In this document: piece by piece, positions 7,099 through 15,683 of the stretch
How the letters are laid out: every line of letters begins with the position of its first letter
Position numbering within the stretch: the first letter of the stretch is position 1
From: an uncultured Faecalibacterium sp.
Lineage (GTDB): Bacteria > Bacillota > Clostridia > Oscillospirales > Ruminococcaceae
Reading direction: 5' to 3'
Length of the DNA: 24,405 nt
Assembly: GCA_934539245.1 (NCBI GenBank)
Contig: CAKTCK010000027.1
Location: 1-24,405, forward strand
Translations under genes and position numbers: made by a program
The notes under the pieces: generated by a model
What the model was told of the DNA's origin: nothing
Seen by the model: only the letters and a program-made list of their open reading frames with translations
Databases searched by the model: none

Positions 7099-7661
7099 CA
7101 CTGCTGATCGACAACTACGACAGCTTTTCCTATAACCTCTACCAGCTGGTGGGCGAGCTGGACCCCGGCATCCGGGTCATCCGCAACGATGAGCTGACCT
7201 TGGACGAGATCCGCGCTTTGCATCCGGCACGCATCATCCTTTCGCCGGGACCCGGCAGACCGGAGGATGCAGGCATCACGCTGGAAGCTGCCCGCACATT
7301 GGGCAGGGAAGTCCCCACACTGGGCGTCTGCCTTGGGCATCAGGCCATCTGCGCAGCCTTTGGTGCTACCGTCACCTACGCAAAGCAGCTCATGCACGGC
7401 AAGCAGTCCGAAGTGGAATTTGCCCCCGCGTGTCCGCTGTTCCGCGGCTGTGAAGCCCCTCTGCTGGTGGCGCGGTATCACTCGCTGGCGGCAGACCCCG
7501 CTACCCTGCCGCCGGAGCTTAAAATCACCGCCCGCACCGCCGACGGCGAAGTGATGGCGGTGCAGCATACAAAATACCCCATCTACGGGGTGCAGTTCCA
7601 CCCGGAATCCATCCTGACCCCGCAGGGTCGGCTGATCTTGAAGAATTTTATGGAGGGTTAA
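7095..7661 (+). CDS. trpG: Anthranilate synthase component II (glutamine amidotransferase)
   Basis: A 188-residue class I glutamine amidotransferase that releases ammonia from glutamine for TrpE. The N-terminus [12 protein letters not shown] is diagnostic of the TrpG/PabA family. The triad is visible as Cys79 in GVCLGHQ and His169/Glu171 in FHPES. It is a stand-alone subunit, not fused to TrpD as in some enterobacteria. The start ATG overlaps the trpE stop (ATGA, 7095-7098), supporting coupled translation in equal amounts. TrpG and PabA are hard to separate by sequence and many Firmicutes share one protein between pathways, so a dual role with folate synthesis is possible. Confidence 0.97.
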   Translation: MTLLIDNYDSFSYNLYQLVGELDPGIRVIRNDELTLDEIRALHPARIILSPGPGRPEDAGITLEAARTLGREVPTLGVCLGHQAICAAFGATVTYAKQLMHGKQSEVEFAPACPLFRGCEAPLLVARYHSLAADPATLPPELKITARTADGEVMAVQHTKYPIYGVQFHPESILTPQGRLILKNFMEG

Positions 7662-7663
7662 AA

Positions 7664-8695
7664 ATGATCAAGGAAGCCATTGTAAAGATCGTCAATAAAC
7701 AAGACTTGACCTATGACGAAGCCTACGCTGTCATGAACGAGATCATGAGCGGCGAGACCTCCCCCACCCAGAACGCCGCCTTCCTTGCGGCGCTTTCCAC
7801 CAAGAGCACCAAGGCGGAGACCACCGATGAGATTGCAGGCTGCGCCGCCGCCATGCGCGACCACGCCACCAAGGTGGACACCGGCATGGAACTCTTTGAG
7901 ATCGTGGGCACCGGCGGCGACAATGCCCACAGCTTTAACATTTCCACCACCTCGGCGCTGGTAGCGGCGGCAGGCGGCATGAAGGTAGCCAAACACGGCA
8001 ACCGGGCAGCCTCCTCCCAGTGCGGCACCGCCGACTGTCTGGAGGCGCTGGGCGTGAACATCCAGCAAAGCCCCGCCCGCTGTGCGGAGCTGCTGCAGGA
8101 GGTAGGTATCTGCTTCTTCTTTGCGCAGAAGTACCACACCTCCATGAAATATGTGGGCCCCATCCGCAGGGAACTGGGCTTCCGCACCGTGTTCAACATC
8201 CTTGGCCCGCTTACCAATCCCGGCTCCCCCAAGATGCAGCTGCTGGGCGTCTACGATGAATATCTGGTCGAGCCGCTGGCGCAGGTGCTTGTCAGTCTGG
8301 GCGTCCGGCGCGGCATGGTGGTCTACGGCAAGGATAAGCTGGACGAGATCTCTCTCAGCGCTCCTACAAAAGTCTGCGAGATCAAGGACGGCTGGTACAA
8401 GTGCTACACCATCACGCCGGAGCAGTTTGGGCTGAACCGCTGCGAAAAGGCCGACCTTGTGGGCGGCACCCCGGCCGAAAACGCCGCCATCACCCGGGCG
8501 ATCCTTGCCGGGGAAAAAGGCCCCAAGCGGGACGCAGTGCTGCTGAACGCGGGCGCTTCCCTTTACATCGGCGGCAAGGCCGAGACCATGGCGGACGGCA
8601 TCGCGCTGGCGGCGCAGCTGATCGACAGCGGCAAGGCGGCGGCTGTGCTGGAAAAGTTCATCGCCGTGAGCAACCGCCCGGAGGAGACCGCATGA
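7664..8695 (+). CDS. trpD: Anthranilate phosphoribosyltransferase
   Basis: A 343-residue protein that joins anthranilate to phosphoribosyl pyrophosphate. The glycine-rich PRPP-binding loop GTGGD is at residues 82-86, followed by NISTTSA and [15 protein letters not shown], which form the phosphate and anthranilate sites. Length is normal for the family. ATG 7664 lies two bases after the trpG stop, with GGAGGG inside the end of trpG. Its own stop overlaps the trpC start (ATGA at 8692-8695). Confidence 0.97.
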   Translation: MIKEAIVKIVNKQDLTYDEAYAVMNEIMSGETSPTQNAAFLAALSTKSTKAETTDEIAGCAAAMRDHATKVDTGMELFEIVGTGGDNAHSFNISTTSALVAAAGGMKVAKHGNRAASSQCGTADCLEALGVNIQQSPARCAELLQEVGICFFFAQKYHTSMKYVGPIRRELGFRTVFNILGPLTNPGSPKMQLLGVYDEYLVEPLAQVLVSLGVRRGMVVYGKDKLDEISLSAPTKVCEIKDGWYKCYTITPEQFGLNRCEKADLVGGTPAENAAITRAILAGEKGPKRDAVLLNAGASLYIGGKAETMADGIALAAQLIDSGKAAAVLEKFIAVSNRPEETA

Positions 8696-9474
8696 ACATT
8701 TTAGACCAGCTGGCCGACTACGCCCGGCAGCGGGTGGAAGAAGCCAAGCGGCAGACTCCGCTTGCCGAGCTAAGGCGGCAGGCGATGGCGCTGCCGAAGG
8801 GCGATTTCCGCTTTGAAAAAGCACTGGCAAAGCAGGGGCTCTCCTTCATCTGCGAGTGCAAAAAGGCATCGCCCTCCAAGGGGCTCATCGCACCGAATTT
8901 TCCGTACCTGCAAATCGCCAAGGAATACGAGACCGCCGGGGCAGATGCCATTTCGGTGCTGACCGAGCCAAAGTGGTTCTTGGGCAGTGACAGCTATTTA
9001 AAAGAGATCGCTGCCGCCGTTTCTACGCCCTGTCTGCGCAAGGATTTTACGGTGGATGACTACATGATCTACGAAGCAAAGCTTCTCGGTGCATCGGCGG
9101 TGCTGCTCATCTGTGCCATTCTGGACGATGTACAGCTGCGGGAATACATTGCCATCTGCGCGGACTTGGGGCTTTCCGCTCTGGTGGAAACCCACGATGA
9201 TGCCGAGGTGGACCGGGCGCTTGCCGCCGGGGCACGCATCCTTGGCGTGAACAACCGCAACCTGAAAACCTTCACGGTGGATACTGAAAACAGCCGCCGC
9301 CTGCGGGCGCGTATCCCGCAGGACGTGCTCTTTGTTTCGGAGAGCGGCGTAAAAACCGCCGCGGATGTTGCCGGGCTTGCCGCCATCGGGGCAGACGCCG
9401 TGCTCATTGGTGAAACGCTCATGCGTGCGCCGGACAAGACCGCAAAGCTGCGGGAGCTGAAAGGGCTGTTGTGA
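8692..9474 (+). CDS. trpC: Indole-3-glycerol phosphate synthase
   Basis: A 260-residue TIM-barrel enzyme that closes the indole ring from carboxyphenylamino-deoxyribulose phosphate. Residues 52-63 ([12 protein letters not shown]) carry the conserved Glu and Lys. LRKDF follows in the middle, then [10 protein letters not shown], and SESGV plus IGETLM at the C-terminal phosphate site. The start is set by the ATGA overlap with trpD; a much longer open frame reaching back to 8401 is only a shadow of trpD. It is separate from TrpF, unlike the fused enterobacterial protein. Confidence 0.97.
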   Translation: MNILDQLADYARQRVEEAKRQTPLAELRRQAMALPKGDFRFEKALAKQGLSFICECKKASPSKGLIAPNFPYLQIAKEYETAGADAISVLTEPKWFLGSDSYLKEIAAAVSTPCLRKDFTVDDYMIYEAKLLGASAVLLICAILDDVQLREYIAICADLGLSALVETHDDAEVDRALAAGARILGVNNRNLKTFTVDTENSRRLRARIPQDVLFVSESGVKTAADVAGLAAIGADAVLIGETLMRAPDKTAKLRELKGLL

Positions 9475-9475
9475 T

Positions 9476-10096
9476 ATGACCAAGATCAAATTCTGCGGTC
9501 TGACCCGTGCGGAGGATATCGCGGCGGCAAACGCGCTGAAGCCGGAATACATCGGCTTTGTGTTTGCCCCCAAAAGCAAGCGGTATGTATCCCCGCAGCA
9601 GGCGGCGCTGCTCCGGGCAAGGCTTGACCCCGCCATCAAGGCGGTGGGCGTGTTCGTGAACGAACCGCCGGAGGCGGTCGCCCGGCTGCTGAACGAAAAC
9701 ATCCTCGACATTGCCCAGCTGCACGGGCAGGAGGATGCTGCTTACCTTGCCCGGCTGCGCAGCCTGACCGCAAAGCCGCTCTGGCAAGCCTTCCGGGCGG
9801 AAAGTGCCGCAGGCTTAGCCGCTGCCGCCCGAAGCACGGCAGACATGGTACTGCTGGACTCCGGCACAGGCGGCACGGGCACGGTGTTCAACTGGAAGCT
9901 GCTGCAGGGCTTTCCACGGCCTTATATTCTGGCTGGTGGGCTGGATGCAGACAATGCAGCAGATGCCGTGACCCGGCTGCACCCTTATGCGGTGGATGTA
10001 AGTTCCGGCATTGAAACGGCAGGGAAGAAGGACTCCGCAAAAATGGCGGCCTTTGCAGCCGCTGTACGCGGGCAGGACAACGAAGGAAAGGAATGA
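9476..10096 (+). CDS. trpF: Phosphoribosylanthranilate isomerase
   Basis: A 206-residue TIM-barrel isomerase acting between TrpD and TrpC. The catalytic pair is visible: Cys7 in KFCGLTR and Asp128 in LLDSGTGGTG. LAGGLDADN near the C-terminus matches the phosphate-binding part. The start lies one base after the trpC stop, so the two are almost certainly translationally coupled. Confidence 0.97.
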   Translation: MTKIKFCGLTRAEDIAAANALKPEYIGFVFAPKSKRYVSPQQAALLRARLDPAIKAVGVFVNEPPEAVARLLNENILDIAQLHGQEDAAYLARLRSLTAKPLWQAFRAESAAGLAAAARSTADMVLLDSGTGGTGTVFNWKLLQGFPRPYILAGGLDADNAADAVTRLHPYAVDVSSGIETAGKKDSAKMAAFAAAVRGQDNEGKE

Positions 10097-10102
10097 ACGA
10101 CC

Positions 10103-11293
10103 ATGACGAACCCCAACGGACGCTTTGGCATCCACGGCGGGCAGTATATCCCCGAAACGCTGATGAATGCTGTGATTGAACTGGAAGAGGCCTACAATCA
10201 TTATAAGGACGACCCGGAGTTCAACCGGGAGCTCACCGAGCTGCTCAACGAGTACGCAGACCGCCCCAGCCGGTTGTACTACGCAAAAAAGATGACCGAG
10301 GATTTCGGCGGTGCAAAAATTTACCTCAAGCGCGAGGACCTGAACCACACCGGCGCACATAAAATCAACAACGTCCTCGGGCAGGCACTGCTTGCCAAAA
10401 AGATGGGCAAGACCCGCCTCATCGCCGAGACCGGCGCAGGCCAGCACGGCGTAGCCACGGCTACTGCTGCCGCCCTGATGGGCATGGAGTGCGTGGTGTT
10501 CATGGGCGAGGAGGACACTAAGCGTCAGGCTCTGAACGTCTACCGGATGCGTCTTTTGGGCGCAGAGGTCATCCCCGTTACCAGCGGCACCGGCACGCTG
10601 AAGGATGCCGTGTCCGAAGCCATGCGCGAGTGGACCAGCCGCATCAGCGACACCCACTACTGCCTTGGCTCGGTGATGGGGCCGCACCCCTTCCCCACCA
10701 TCGTGCGCGATTTTCAGGCGGTCATCTCCAAGGAGATCAAGGAGCAGCTGCTGGAAAAGGAAGGCCGCCTGCCGGATGTCGTCATTGCCTGTGTGGGCGG
10801 CGGCTCCAACGCCATCGGCAGCTTCTACAACTTTATCAACGATAAGAGCGTGCGCCTGATCGGCTGCGAGGCCGCAGGCCGCGGCATTGACACCTTCGAG
10901 ACTGCCGCCACCATCAACACGGGGCGTCTGGGCATTTTCCACGGCATGAAGTCCTATTTCTGTCAGGACGAATACGGCCAGATCGCGCCGGTCTATTCCA
11001 TTTCTGCCGGTCTGGATTACCCCGGCATCGGCCCGGAGCACGCATGGCTGCACGACATCGGCCGCGCCGAGTATGTAGCCGTTACCGACGATGAAGCCGT
11101 GAACGCCTTTGAGTATCTGGCACGCACCGAGGGCATCATCCCCGCCATCGAGTCCGCCCATGCCGTGGCACAGGCCATCAAGCTGGCACCCGCCATGGAC
11201 AAGGACAAGATCATCGTCATCACCATTTCCGGCCGCGGCGATAAGGACTGCGCCGCCATTGCCCGTTACAGAGGGGAGGATCTTCATGAGTAA
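10103..11293 (+). CDS. trpB: Tryptophan synthase beta chain
   Basis: A 396-residue PLP enzyme that condenses indole with serine. The PLP lysine is Lys87 in HTGAHKINN, the catalytic glutamate is Glu109 in AETGAGQHG, and the phosphate loop is [10 protein letters not shown]. The length and spacing are those of the classical TrpB1 type that works in complex with TrpA, not the longer TrpB2. It starts six bases after trpF, with a GAAAGGAA ribosome site inside the trpF end. Its last codons overlap trpA by eight bases. Confidence 0.98.
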   Translation: MTNPNGRFGIHGGQYIPETLMNAVIELEEAYNHYKDDPEFNRELTELLNEYADRPSRLYYAKKMTEDFGGAKIYLKREDLNHTGAHKINNVLGQALLAKKMGKTRLIAETGAGQHGVATATAAALMGMECVVFMGEEDTKRQALNVYRMRLLGAEVIPVTSGTGTLKDAVSEAMREWTSRISDTHYCLGSVMGPHPFPTIVRDFQAVISKEIKEQLLEKEGRLPDVVIACVGGGSNAIGSFYNFINDKSVRLIGCEAAGRGIDTFETAATINTGRLGIFHGMKSYFCQDEYGQIAPVYSISAGLDYPGIGPEHAWLHDIGRAEYVAVTDDEAVNAFEYLARTEGIIPAIESAHAVAQAIKLAPAMDKDKIIVITISGRGDKDCAAIARYRGEDLHE

Positions 11294-12059
11294 CATTGCC
11301 AAGGCCTTTGCAGACGGCAAGGCGTTTATTCCGTTCATCACCTGCGGCGACCCAGACTTAAAAACCACCGCCGCCGCCATCCGCGCTATGGCTGCAAACG
11401 GTGCCGACCTCATTGAACTGGGCATCCCCTTCTCCGACCCTACCGCCGAAGGCCCGGTCATTCAGGGCGCAAACCTCCGCGCCCTGCAGGCCGGTACCAC
11501 CACGGATAAGGTCTTTGACCTTGTGCGGGAGGTGCGCCGGGATGTGACCATCCCCATGGTGTTCATGACCTACGCCAATGTCGTGTTCTCCTACGGGGCC
11601 GAGCGGTTTGTCTCCACCTGCGCAGCAATCGGCATTGATGGGCTGATCCTGCCCGACCTGCCCTATGAGGAAAAGGACGAGTTTGCGCCCATCTGCAGCC
11701 AGTACGGTGTGGATCTTATCTCCATGATCGCGCCCACTTCGGAAAACCGTATTGCCATGATCGCCAAAGAAGCGGAGGGCTTTTTGTATATCGTGTCCAG
11801 CCTTGGCGTCACCGGCACTCGCATCGAGATCAAGACCGACCTTGCCGCCATCGTAAAGGTGGTGCGGGAAAACACCAAGACGCCCTGTGCCATCGGCTTT
11901 GGCATCTCCACCCCGGAGCAGGCTGCAAAGATGGCTGGCATCGCCGATGGCGCGATCGTCGGTTCGGCCATCATCAAGCTGCTGGAGCAGTACGGTACCG
12001 CCGCACCGGAGCAGATCGGTGCCTATGTCAAGCGCATGAAGGACGCCGTGCGCGGATAA
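11286..12059 (+). CDS. trpA: Tryptophan synthase alpha chain
   Basis: A 257-residue TIM-barrel subunit that splits indole-glycerol phosphate and passes indole to TrpB. The catalytic glutamate is Glu44 in [10 protein letters not shown]. The second catalytic acid, Asp60 in the Salmonella enzyme within PLADGP, is here Glu55 (PTAEGP). I believe similar TAEGP variants occur in other Clostridia, so this is probably a tolerated lineage change rather than a defect. Start ATG 11286 has GGGGAGG upstream and overlaps trpB by eight bases. It is the last gene of the operon; a bidirectional terminator follows. Confidence 0.97.
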   Translation: MSNIAKAFADGKAFIPFITCGDPDLKTTAAAIRAMAANGADLIELGIPFSDPTAEGPVIQGANLRALQAGTTTDKVFDLVREVRRDVTIPMVFMTYANVVFSYGAERFVSTCAAIGIDGLILPDLPYEEKDEFAPICSQYGVDLISMIAPTSENRIAMIAKEAEGFLYIVSSLGVTGTRIEIKTDLAAIVKVVRENTKTPCAIGFGISTPEQAAKMAGIADGAIVGSAIIKLLEQYGTAAPEQIGAYVKRMKDAVRG

Positions 12060-12075
12060 TCACGCACAAACAAAA

Positions 12076-12145
12076 AAGCATCGGCAGCTTCCGCTGATTT
12101 TCTGAGCTTCAGAAGCGGAGGAGGTCGATGCTATTTGTTCTTTTT
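12076..12145. terminator. Bidirectional terminator between trpA and the Nudix gene
   Basis: Arms AAGCATCG (12076-12083) and CGATGCT (12126-12132) enclose a further paired segment (CCGCT with AGCGG). A T-rich stretch follows on the plus strand, and six A precede it on the minus side, reading as T after the hairpin. It can end both the trp operon and the convergent Nudix gene. Confidence 0.75.
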
Positions 12146-12154
12146 ACAGCTTGC

Positions 12155-12664
12155 TCAGACGATGCGCTTGCCGTCCAGCACGGCTTGTTTCAGGGTATCG
12201 CCGTCATACACCAGCTTGAGGGAGAAGTAGGGATGCTCTTCCTCCAGCAGACGGAAAAAGAGCTTGTCCCCCTCCCAGATGGGCAGCGTTTGCACCTCGG
12301 TCTTTTGCACCCACTGCAATTCGCCTTCGGCGCAGGCATCGCCCCTTATCATCTCGCCCTCCCACCGGTCGGCGGTGTACAGGTGGATGAACTCGGTCAT
12401 ATTGCCCCACACAAAGGTCAGCAGTCCCCGGGCGCGGTAGCGCGTCAGGGTAAGGCCGGTCTCCTCCCGCACCTCCCGCACAAGGCAGTCCTCCGGGCTT
12501 TCAAACCGCTCAAATTTGCCGCCCACGCCCACCCATTTGTCGTGGTTGTAGTCGTCCTGCTTTTTGACGCGGTGCAGCATCAGGTAAGCGTCCTCCCGCT
12601 CCAGATAGCAAAGGGTGGTGCTGAAAATGGGAAATTCCGGGTCCATAAATGCGCCTAAGTTCAT
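12155..12664 (-). CDS. Nudix hydrolase (MutT/8-oxo-dGTPase-like)
   Basis: A 169-residue soluble protein. The Nudix box is complete: GGKFERFESPEDCLVREVRE continuing into ETGL (about residues 48-71), providing the metal-binding glutamates. The region before it (DKWVGVGGKFE) and the short TLCYLERED start resemble the MutX/YtkD type of 8-oxo-dGTP diphosphatases, which clean oxidised nucleotides. Substrate assignment within Nudix proteins is unreliable from sequence. AAGGAG eight bases before ATG 12664 fixes the start. A terminator separates it from the lectin gene upstream. Confidence 0.9.
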   Translation of the reverse strand: MNLGAFMDPEFPIFSTTLCYLEREDAYLMLHRVKKQDDYNHDKWVGVGGKFERFESPEDCLVREVREETGLTLTRYRARGLLTFVWGNMTEFIHLYTADRWEGEMIRGDACAEGELQWVQKTEVQTLPIWEGDKLFFRLLEEEHPYFSLKLVYDGDTLKQAVLDGKRIV

Positions 12665-12688
12665 GGGTGGTTCTCCTTATCATTCTCA

Positions 12689-12727
12689 TAAAAAGGACTG
12701 CTGCATGAAACGCTGTGCAGCAGCCCT
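12689..12727 (-). terminator. Terminator of the lectin gene
   Basis: A twelve-pair stem with one mismatch (12694-12705 with 12716-12727) and a ten-base loop. On the minus strand it is followed by a run of T (the A-run at 12690-12694). Confidence 0.7.
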
Positions 12728-12781
12728 TTGGGAAGTGTCTCCGCTGCGGATGCCCACATAGCAGCGGAAGCGTTTTTCGAT

Positions 12782-13372
12782 TTATGCCTTGCGCCCGGCG
12801 CGGCCCTTGCCTGCGCTGTTCAGCTTGCGCACCAGATCATTCTGGTGCTTGCGCTGGCTGGGGGTAGGCTGGGAGTCTTTGGCTTCCCCGGCGCGCTTGC
12901 CGGTCTGGGCAACATCAGGGTCAATGCGTTCCAGCGTCCACTCCTGATTGCCGCCCGCCACATAGTTCCAGATCTGCGCCTGTGCGCCGTTGGCGGTATT
13001 CATGCCCACAAGGTCGATGTACTTATCCGACAGCACATTGCGGATACGGGTGCGTCCGCTGCGGGTAGGTTCCAGCGCCCAGCACTGGCTCAGCCCGCTG
13101 GTGCGGCTCCACTGGTGCAGCCATGTGCCCTCCACCACGCCGCCAAGCGCCAGATCGATCATCTTGCCGGTAAAGCGGTTCTGGATGCGCCAGCGTCCCT
13201 CGCCCGCGTCCACAAACTGCCACTGCTGCCACGGATGACCCGCATAGCTCCACAGCTGGATGCCGGCGCCGTTCTCCGTGTTGAAATCCTTTACTTCCAG
13301 TACCTTCCCGTTGGGGGACTTGATAATGTAGTATTCCCCCTCCATAATGACGACCTGCGATGCCTTTGCCAT
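12782..13372 (-). CDS. Stand-alone ricin-B-type beta-trefoil lectin-like protein
   Basis: A 196-residue protein made of one beta-trefoil (about 10-150) plus a basic tail. Three lobes each end in the QxW hallmark: QQW (49-51), QCW (96-98) and QEW (143-145). Each is preceded by a repeated pattern such as KVLEVKDFNTENGAGIQLW. No signal peptide, membrane segment or enzyme domain is present, so it appears cytosolic unless exported another way, which is unusual because such modules are mostly appended to secreted glycosidases. The tail (residues 155-196) is rich in K, R, G and Q and looks disordered. AAAGGAG nine bases before ATG 13372 supports the start. Sugar binding is inferred, not shown. Confidence 0.88.
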   Translation of the reverse strand: MAKASQVVIMEGEYYIIKSPNGKVLEVKDFNTENGAGIQLWSYAGHPWQQWQFVDAGEGRWRIQNRFTGKMIDLALGGVVEGTWLHQWSRTSGLSQCWALEPTRSGRTRIRNVLSDKYIDLVGMNTANGAQAQIWNYVAGGNQEWTLERIDPDVAQTGKRAGEAKDSQPTPSQRKHQNDLVRKLNSAGKGRAGRKA

Positions 13373-13404
13373 AGAGCACAACTCCTTTCCGCTATGGTAG
13401 CCCT

Positions 13405-13433
13405 ATTATACCCGATTTGCCCGCTGGCAACAA
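13405..13433 (-). promoter_or_regulatory. Promoter of the lectin gene
   Basis: On the minus strand, -35 TTGTTG (13428-13433), 17-base spacer, perfect -10 TATAAT (13405-13410), about 33 bases before the start codon. Confidence 0.75.
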
Positions 13434-13536
13434 GAATGCTTTTCCATAATCTTTCTTTTGTTTTTTGTGCATTCTGCCGTGTTTTTGCGCCGGGAACGTT
13501 TTCGGAAGCCGATAATGATTTTTACCGGCGGGTACT

Positions 13537-13565
13537 TTGCACTCCGGCGCAGGTTGTGGTACAAT
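13537..13565 (+). promoter_or_regulatory. Promoter of the nitroreductase-acetyltransferase operon
   Basis: TTGCAC (13537-13542), 17-base spacer, TACAAT (13560-13565), about 32 bases before the nitroreductase start. Confidence 0.7.
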
Positions 13566-13597
13566 AAAGTTATCCACGATTAAGGAGGGGATCTTTC

Positions 13598-14119
13598 ATG
13601 ACTAACGAGACTTTACAAACCATTTACAGCCGCCGCAGCTGCCGCGCCTACGAGCCCCGGCAGATCACGGATGCAGAGCTTGACGCCGTGCTAGAGGCCG
13701 GCACCTACGCCGCCAGCGCCATGGGACGCCAGAGCGCTAAGATCGTGGTCGTGCAGGATGCCGCTGCCCGCGCCCAGCTGACCCGGATGAACGCCGCCGT
13801 CATGGGCACCGACAGCGACCCCATGTACGGCGCACCCACCATTCTGGTGGTGCTGGCCGATGCCCACGCAAACTGCGCCGTGCAGGACGGCAGCCTTGTC
13901 ATGGGCAACCTGATGCTGGCTGCCGCATCGCTGGGGCTGGGCAGCTGCTGGATCAACCGCGCCCGGGAGGAGTTCGACTCCGCCGAGGGCAAGGCACTGC
14001 TGAAAAAGTGGGGCATTGAGGGCGACTGGATCGGCGTAGGCCACTGCATTCTGGGCTACCCCGCTGCTGAGCCCAAGCCCGCCGCGCCCCGCAAGCCGGA
14101 TTACATCGTAAGAGTATAA
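13598..14119 (+). CDS. Nitroreductase-family FMN oxidoreductase
   Basis: A 173-residue flavoprotein of the short nitroreductase type. The N-terminal SRRSCRAYEPRQI is the FMN-phosphate motif, and LMLAAASLGLGSCWI with GHCILGYP are conserved core segments. Such enzymes reduce nitro compounds, quinones or enones with NAD(P)H; the real substrate is unknown. AAGGAGGGG upstream of ATG 13598 gives a strong start. The GNAT gene follows after eight bases, probably in one transcript. Confidence 0.92.
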   Translation: MTNETLQTIYSRRSCRAYEPRQITDAELDAVLEAGTYAASAMGRQSAKIVVVQDAAARAQLTRMNAAVMGTDSDPMYGAPTILVVLADAHANCAVQDGSLVMGNLMLAAASLGLGSCWINRAREEFDSAEGKALLKKWGIEGDWIGVGHCILGYPAAEPKPAAPRKPDYIVRV

Positions 14120-14127
14120 GGAGTTTT

Positions 14128-14622
14128 ATGAAGCCTGATTACAAGCTGGTCGCAAAGGCCAAATACATCCACAACACTGCCGACCTTGCCAGCGAGCTGT
14201 GGCACGAGGTCTACAAGCGCTACTACCCCGCAAAGCAGCTGGACACCCTTGTGGAGGAGCTGCAAAGCGCCGACGCCATTGAAGCGGACATCGACAATGA
14301 CGTGAACTATTTTCTGGTGTTTCTGGGGGGCAAGCTCATCGGCTACTTCGCGTGGAAGATGGAGAACACTGCCCTGCACCTGATGCACCTGTACCTCAAG
14401 CCGGAGTATCGCGGCAAAGCTATTGGCAGGGATATCGTGCAGACCTGCGAGCGGCTGGCAAAGGGCGAGGGCAAGGGCCGGGTGTGGTGCACCATCCACG
14501 CCAAGGCACTGCCGGTGCAGCAGTTCTTCAAGGCGCTGCGCTACCGCGAACTGCGCCCCGCCGAGCAGGAAAACGGCACCGTGCCCCGCAACGAGCTGGT
14601 GTATGAGCATACCCTGAGCTGA
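14128..14622 (+). CDS. GNAT-family N-acetyltransferase
   Basis: A 164-residue protein. The acetyl-CoA-binding motif is LYLKPEYRGKAIGRDIV (about 90-106), preceded by the beta strand with HLMHLY, and FFKALRYRE near the end is the typical C-terminal motif. The acceptor substrate cannot be deduced. Its ribosome site AAGGAG sits in the short gap after the nitroreductase stop, indicating an operon. No clear terminator follows. Confidence 0.88.
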   Translation: MKPDYKLVAKAKYIHNTADLASELWHEVYKRYYPAKQLDTLVEELQSADAIEADIDNDVNYFLVFLGGKLIGYFAWKMENTALHLMHLYLKPEYRGKAIGRDIVQTCERLAKGEGKGRVWCTIHAKALPVQQFFKALRYRELRPAEQENGTVPRNELVYEHTLS

Positions 14623-14647
14623 TTTCCGAAAAATCACAAAATAGCCA

Positions 14648-14687
14648 TTGAAATTTTTCCGCGTTTGTACTACACTGATGTAGTGTA
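14648..14687 (+). promoter_or_regulatory. yerC promoter with overlapping palindrome
   Basis: TTGAAA (14648-14653), 17-base spacer, TACACT (14671-14676). The -10 is embedded in two nested inverted repeats: ACTAC/GTAGT (14669-14673 and 14680-14684), and TACACT/AGTGTA (14671-14676 and 14682-14687). A regulator bound here would block polymerase. The TrpR-like product of the next gene is the obvious candidate for autoregulation. Confidence 0.6.
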
Positions 14688-14733
14688 ATAAAGCCGCTGT
14701 CTGCGGGCATTCTGTGCAAAAAAGGAGACTATC

Positions 14734-15027
14734 ATGGCGAAAGATCATCCCACCGGCAACTCCGGTCTGTATCGGGCTTTTCTGCAGCTCAAGACCCCGG
14801 AGGAATGCTATCGTTTTCTGCAGGACGTGTGCAGCTATTCAGAGCTCAGCGCAATGGAGCAGCGCTACAATATTGCCGAGCTGCTGGCCGACAAGTGCAT
14901 CTACACCGAGATCATGGACAAGACCGGTGCGTCCAGCGCCATCATCAGCCGGGTCAGCCGGGTGCTGAGCGCAGACGACAGTGTGCTGCGTGCACTGCTG
15001 GAAGCTGAAAAAAAGTCCGCTGACTGA
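14734..15027 (+). CDS. YerC/YecD-type TrpR-like DNA-binding protein
   Basis: A 97-residue all-helical protein of the TrpR superfamily. The region from about 36 to 81 contains the pattern shared with TrpR: SELSAMEQRYNIAELLAD, then YTEIMDKTGASSAIISRVSR as the helix-turn-helix, with ISRVSR as recognition helix. YerC-type Firmicute proteins are distinct from the enterobacterial tryptophan repressor, and their ligand is not established. It lies about 2.7 kb after the trp operon, which has its own T-box, so control of trp is not implied. AAAGGAG precedes ATG. A strong terminator follows. Confidence 0.92.
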   Translation: MAKDHPTGNSGLYRAFLQLKTPEECYRFLQDVCSYSELSAMEQRYNIAELLADKCIYTEIMDKTGASSAIISRVSRVLSADDSVLRALLEAEKKSAD

Positions 15028-15033
15028 TACAAA

Positions 15034-15090
15034 GGCCGCGTACCGCCAAAAGGGCTGTTGCCCAAAGCTGCGGCACGCGGCTTTTCTTTT
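15034..15090 (+). terminator. Terminator after yerC
   Basis: GGCCGCGTACCGC (15034-15046) pairs with GCGGCACGCGGC (15070-15081) with one mismatch, and an inner GGGC/GCCC hairpin fills the loop. A T-rich run follows. Confidence 0.85.
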
Positions 15091-15116
15091 TAAGATTTGA
15101 ACAGGAGGTTATTCTT

Positions 15117-15668
15117 ATGGCAAAAGCTGTTGTATTTTTTGCGGAGGGCACCGAGGAGTGCGAGGCTCTGCTGGTGGTGGACCTGCTCCGCCGCGCCAAG
15201 GTGGAGGTGCTGGTTGCCAGCGCCTCCGGCAGCCGGGAGATCCTGAGCAGCCATAAGGTGCATATCACTGCCGATGCACTGGCGGAGGAAGTCGATTATT
15301 CCGATGTGGATCTGGTGGTACTGCCCGGCGGCATTCCCGGCACGCCGAACCTTGCCGCCAACAAGACGGTGACCGACACCTGTGTTGCCTTTGCAAAAGC
15401 GGGCAAAAAGGTAGCCGCCATCTGCGCCGCACCCAGCGTGCTGGCGGCACTGGGTCTGCTGGAGGGCAAAAACGCCACCGCCCACGCTGCATTTCAGGAT
15501 CAGCTGGCGGGTGCCCATGTGCTGGACACCGAGGTGGTCGTGGACGGCAACATCACCACCAGCTATGGTCTGGGCGGTGCCATCCCCTTTGCGCTGGAGC
15601 TGGTGCGCCAGCTGGCCGGAGAAGCTGAGGCCGACCGCATCCGCAGCGCCATCGCCTACCGGCACTGA
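15117..15668 (+). CDS. DJ-1/PfpI family protein (YajL/ThiJ-like)
   Basis: A 183-residue protein of the class I glutamine-amidotransferase-like fold. The family glutamate is in EGTEECEA (about residues 10-17), the nucleophile cysteine is in AAICAAPSVLA (about 102), and VVLPGG and TSYGLGGAI are conserved. Length matches YajL/DJ-1. Reported activities of the group include protein deglycation, glyoxalase and chaperone functions, some disputed. CAGGAGG precedes ATG. The FAH-family gene starts 15 bases downstream, so they form a pair; no own promoter is clear between the yerC terminator and this gene. Confidence 0.93.
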   Translation: MAKAVVFFAEGTEECEALLVVDLLRRAKVEVLVASASGSREILSSHKVHITADALAEEVDYSDVDLVVLPGGIPGTPNLAANKTVTDTCVAFAKAGKKVAAICAAPSVLAALGLLEGKNATAHAAFQDQLAGAHVLDTEVVVDGNITTSYGLGGAIPFALELVRQLAGEAEADRIRSAIAYRH

Positions 15669-15683
15669 GAGGAGGGGCACTGT

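Noticed and set aside
7658..8830. Minus-strand 390-codon frame opposite trpD
   Set aside because: Complementary shadow of trpD; trpD has a full set of motifs and operon overlaps.
9815..11461. Minus-strand 548-codon frame opposite trpF, trpB and trpA
   Set aside because: Antisense shadow; composition and lack of motifs argue against coding.
12128..12658. Plus-strand frame after the trp terminator
   Set aside because: It is the complement of the Nudix gene, which has an intact Nudix box and ribosome site.
14734..15027. Tryptophan repressor controlling the trp operon
   Set aside because: The protein is of the YerC type rather than classical TrpR, the trp promoter lacks a matching palindrome, and the operon already has a tryptophan T-box.
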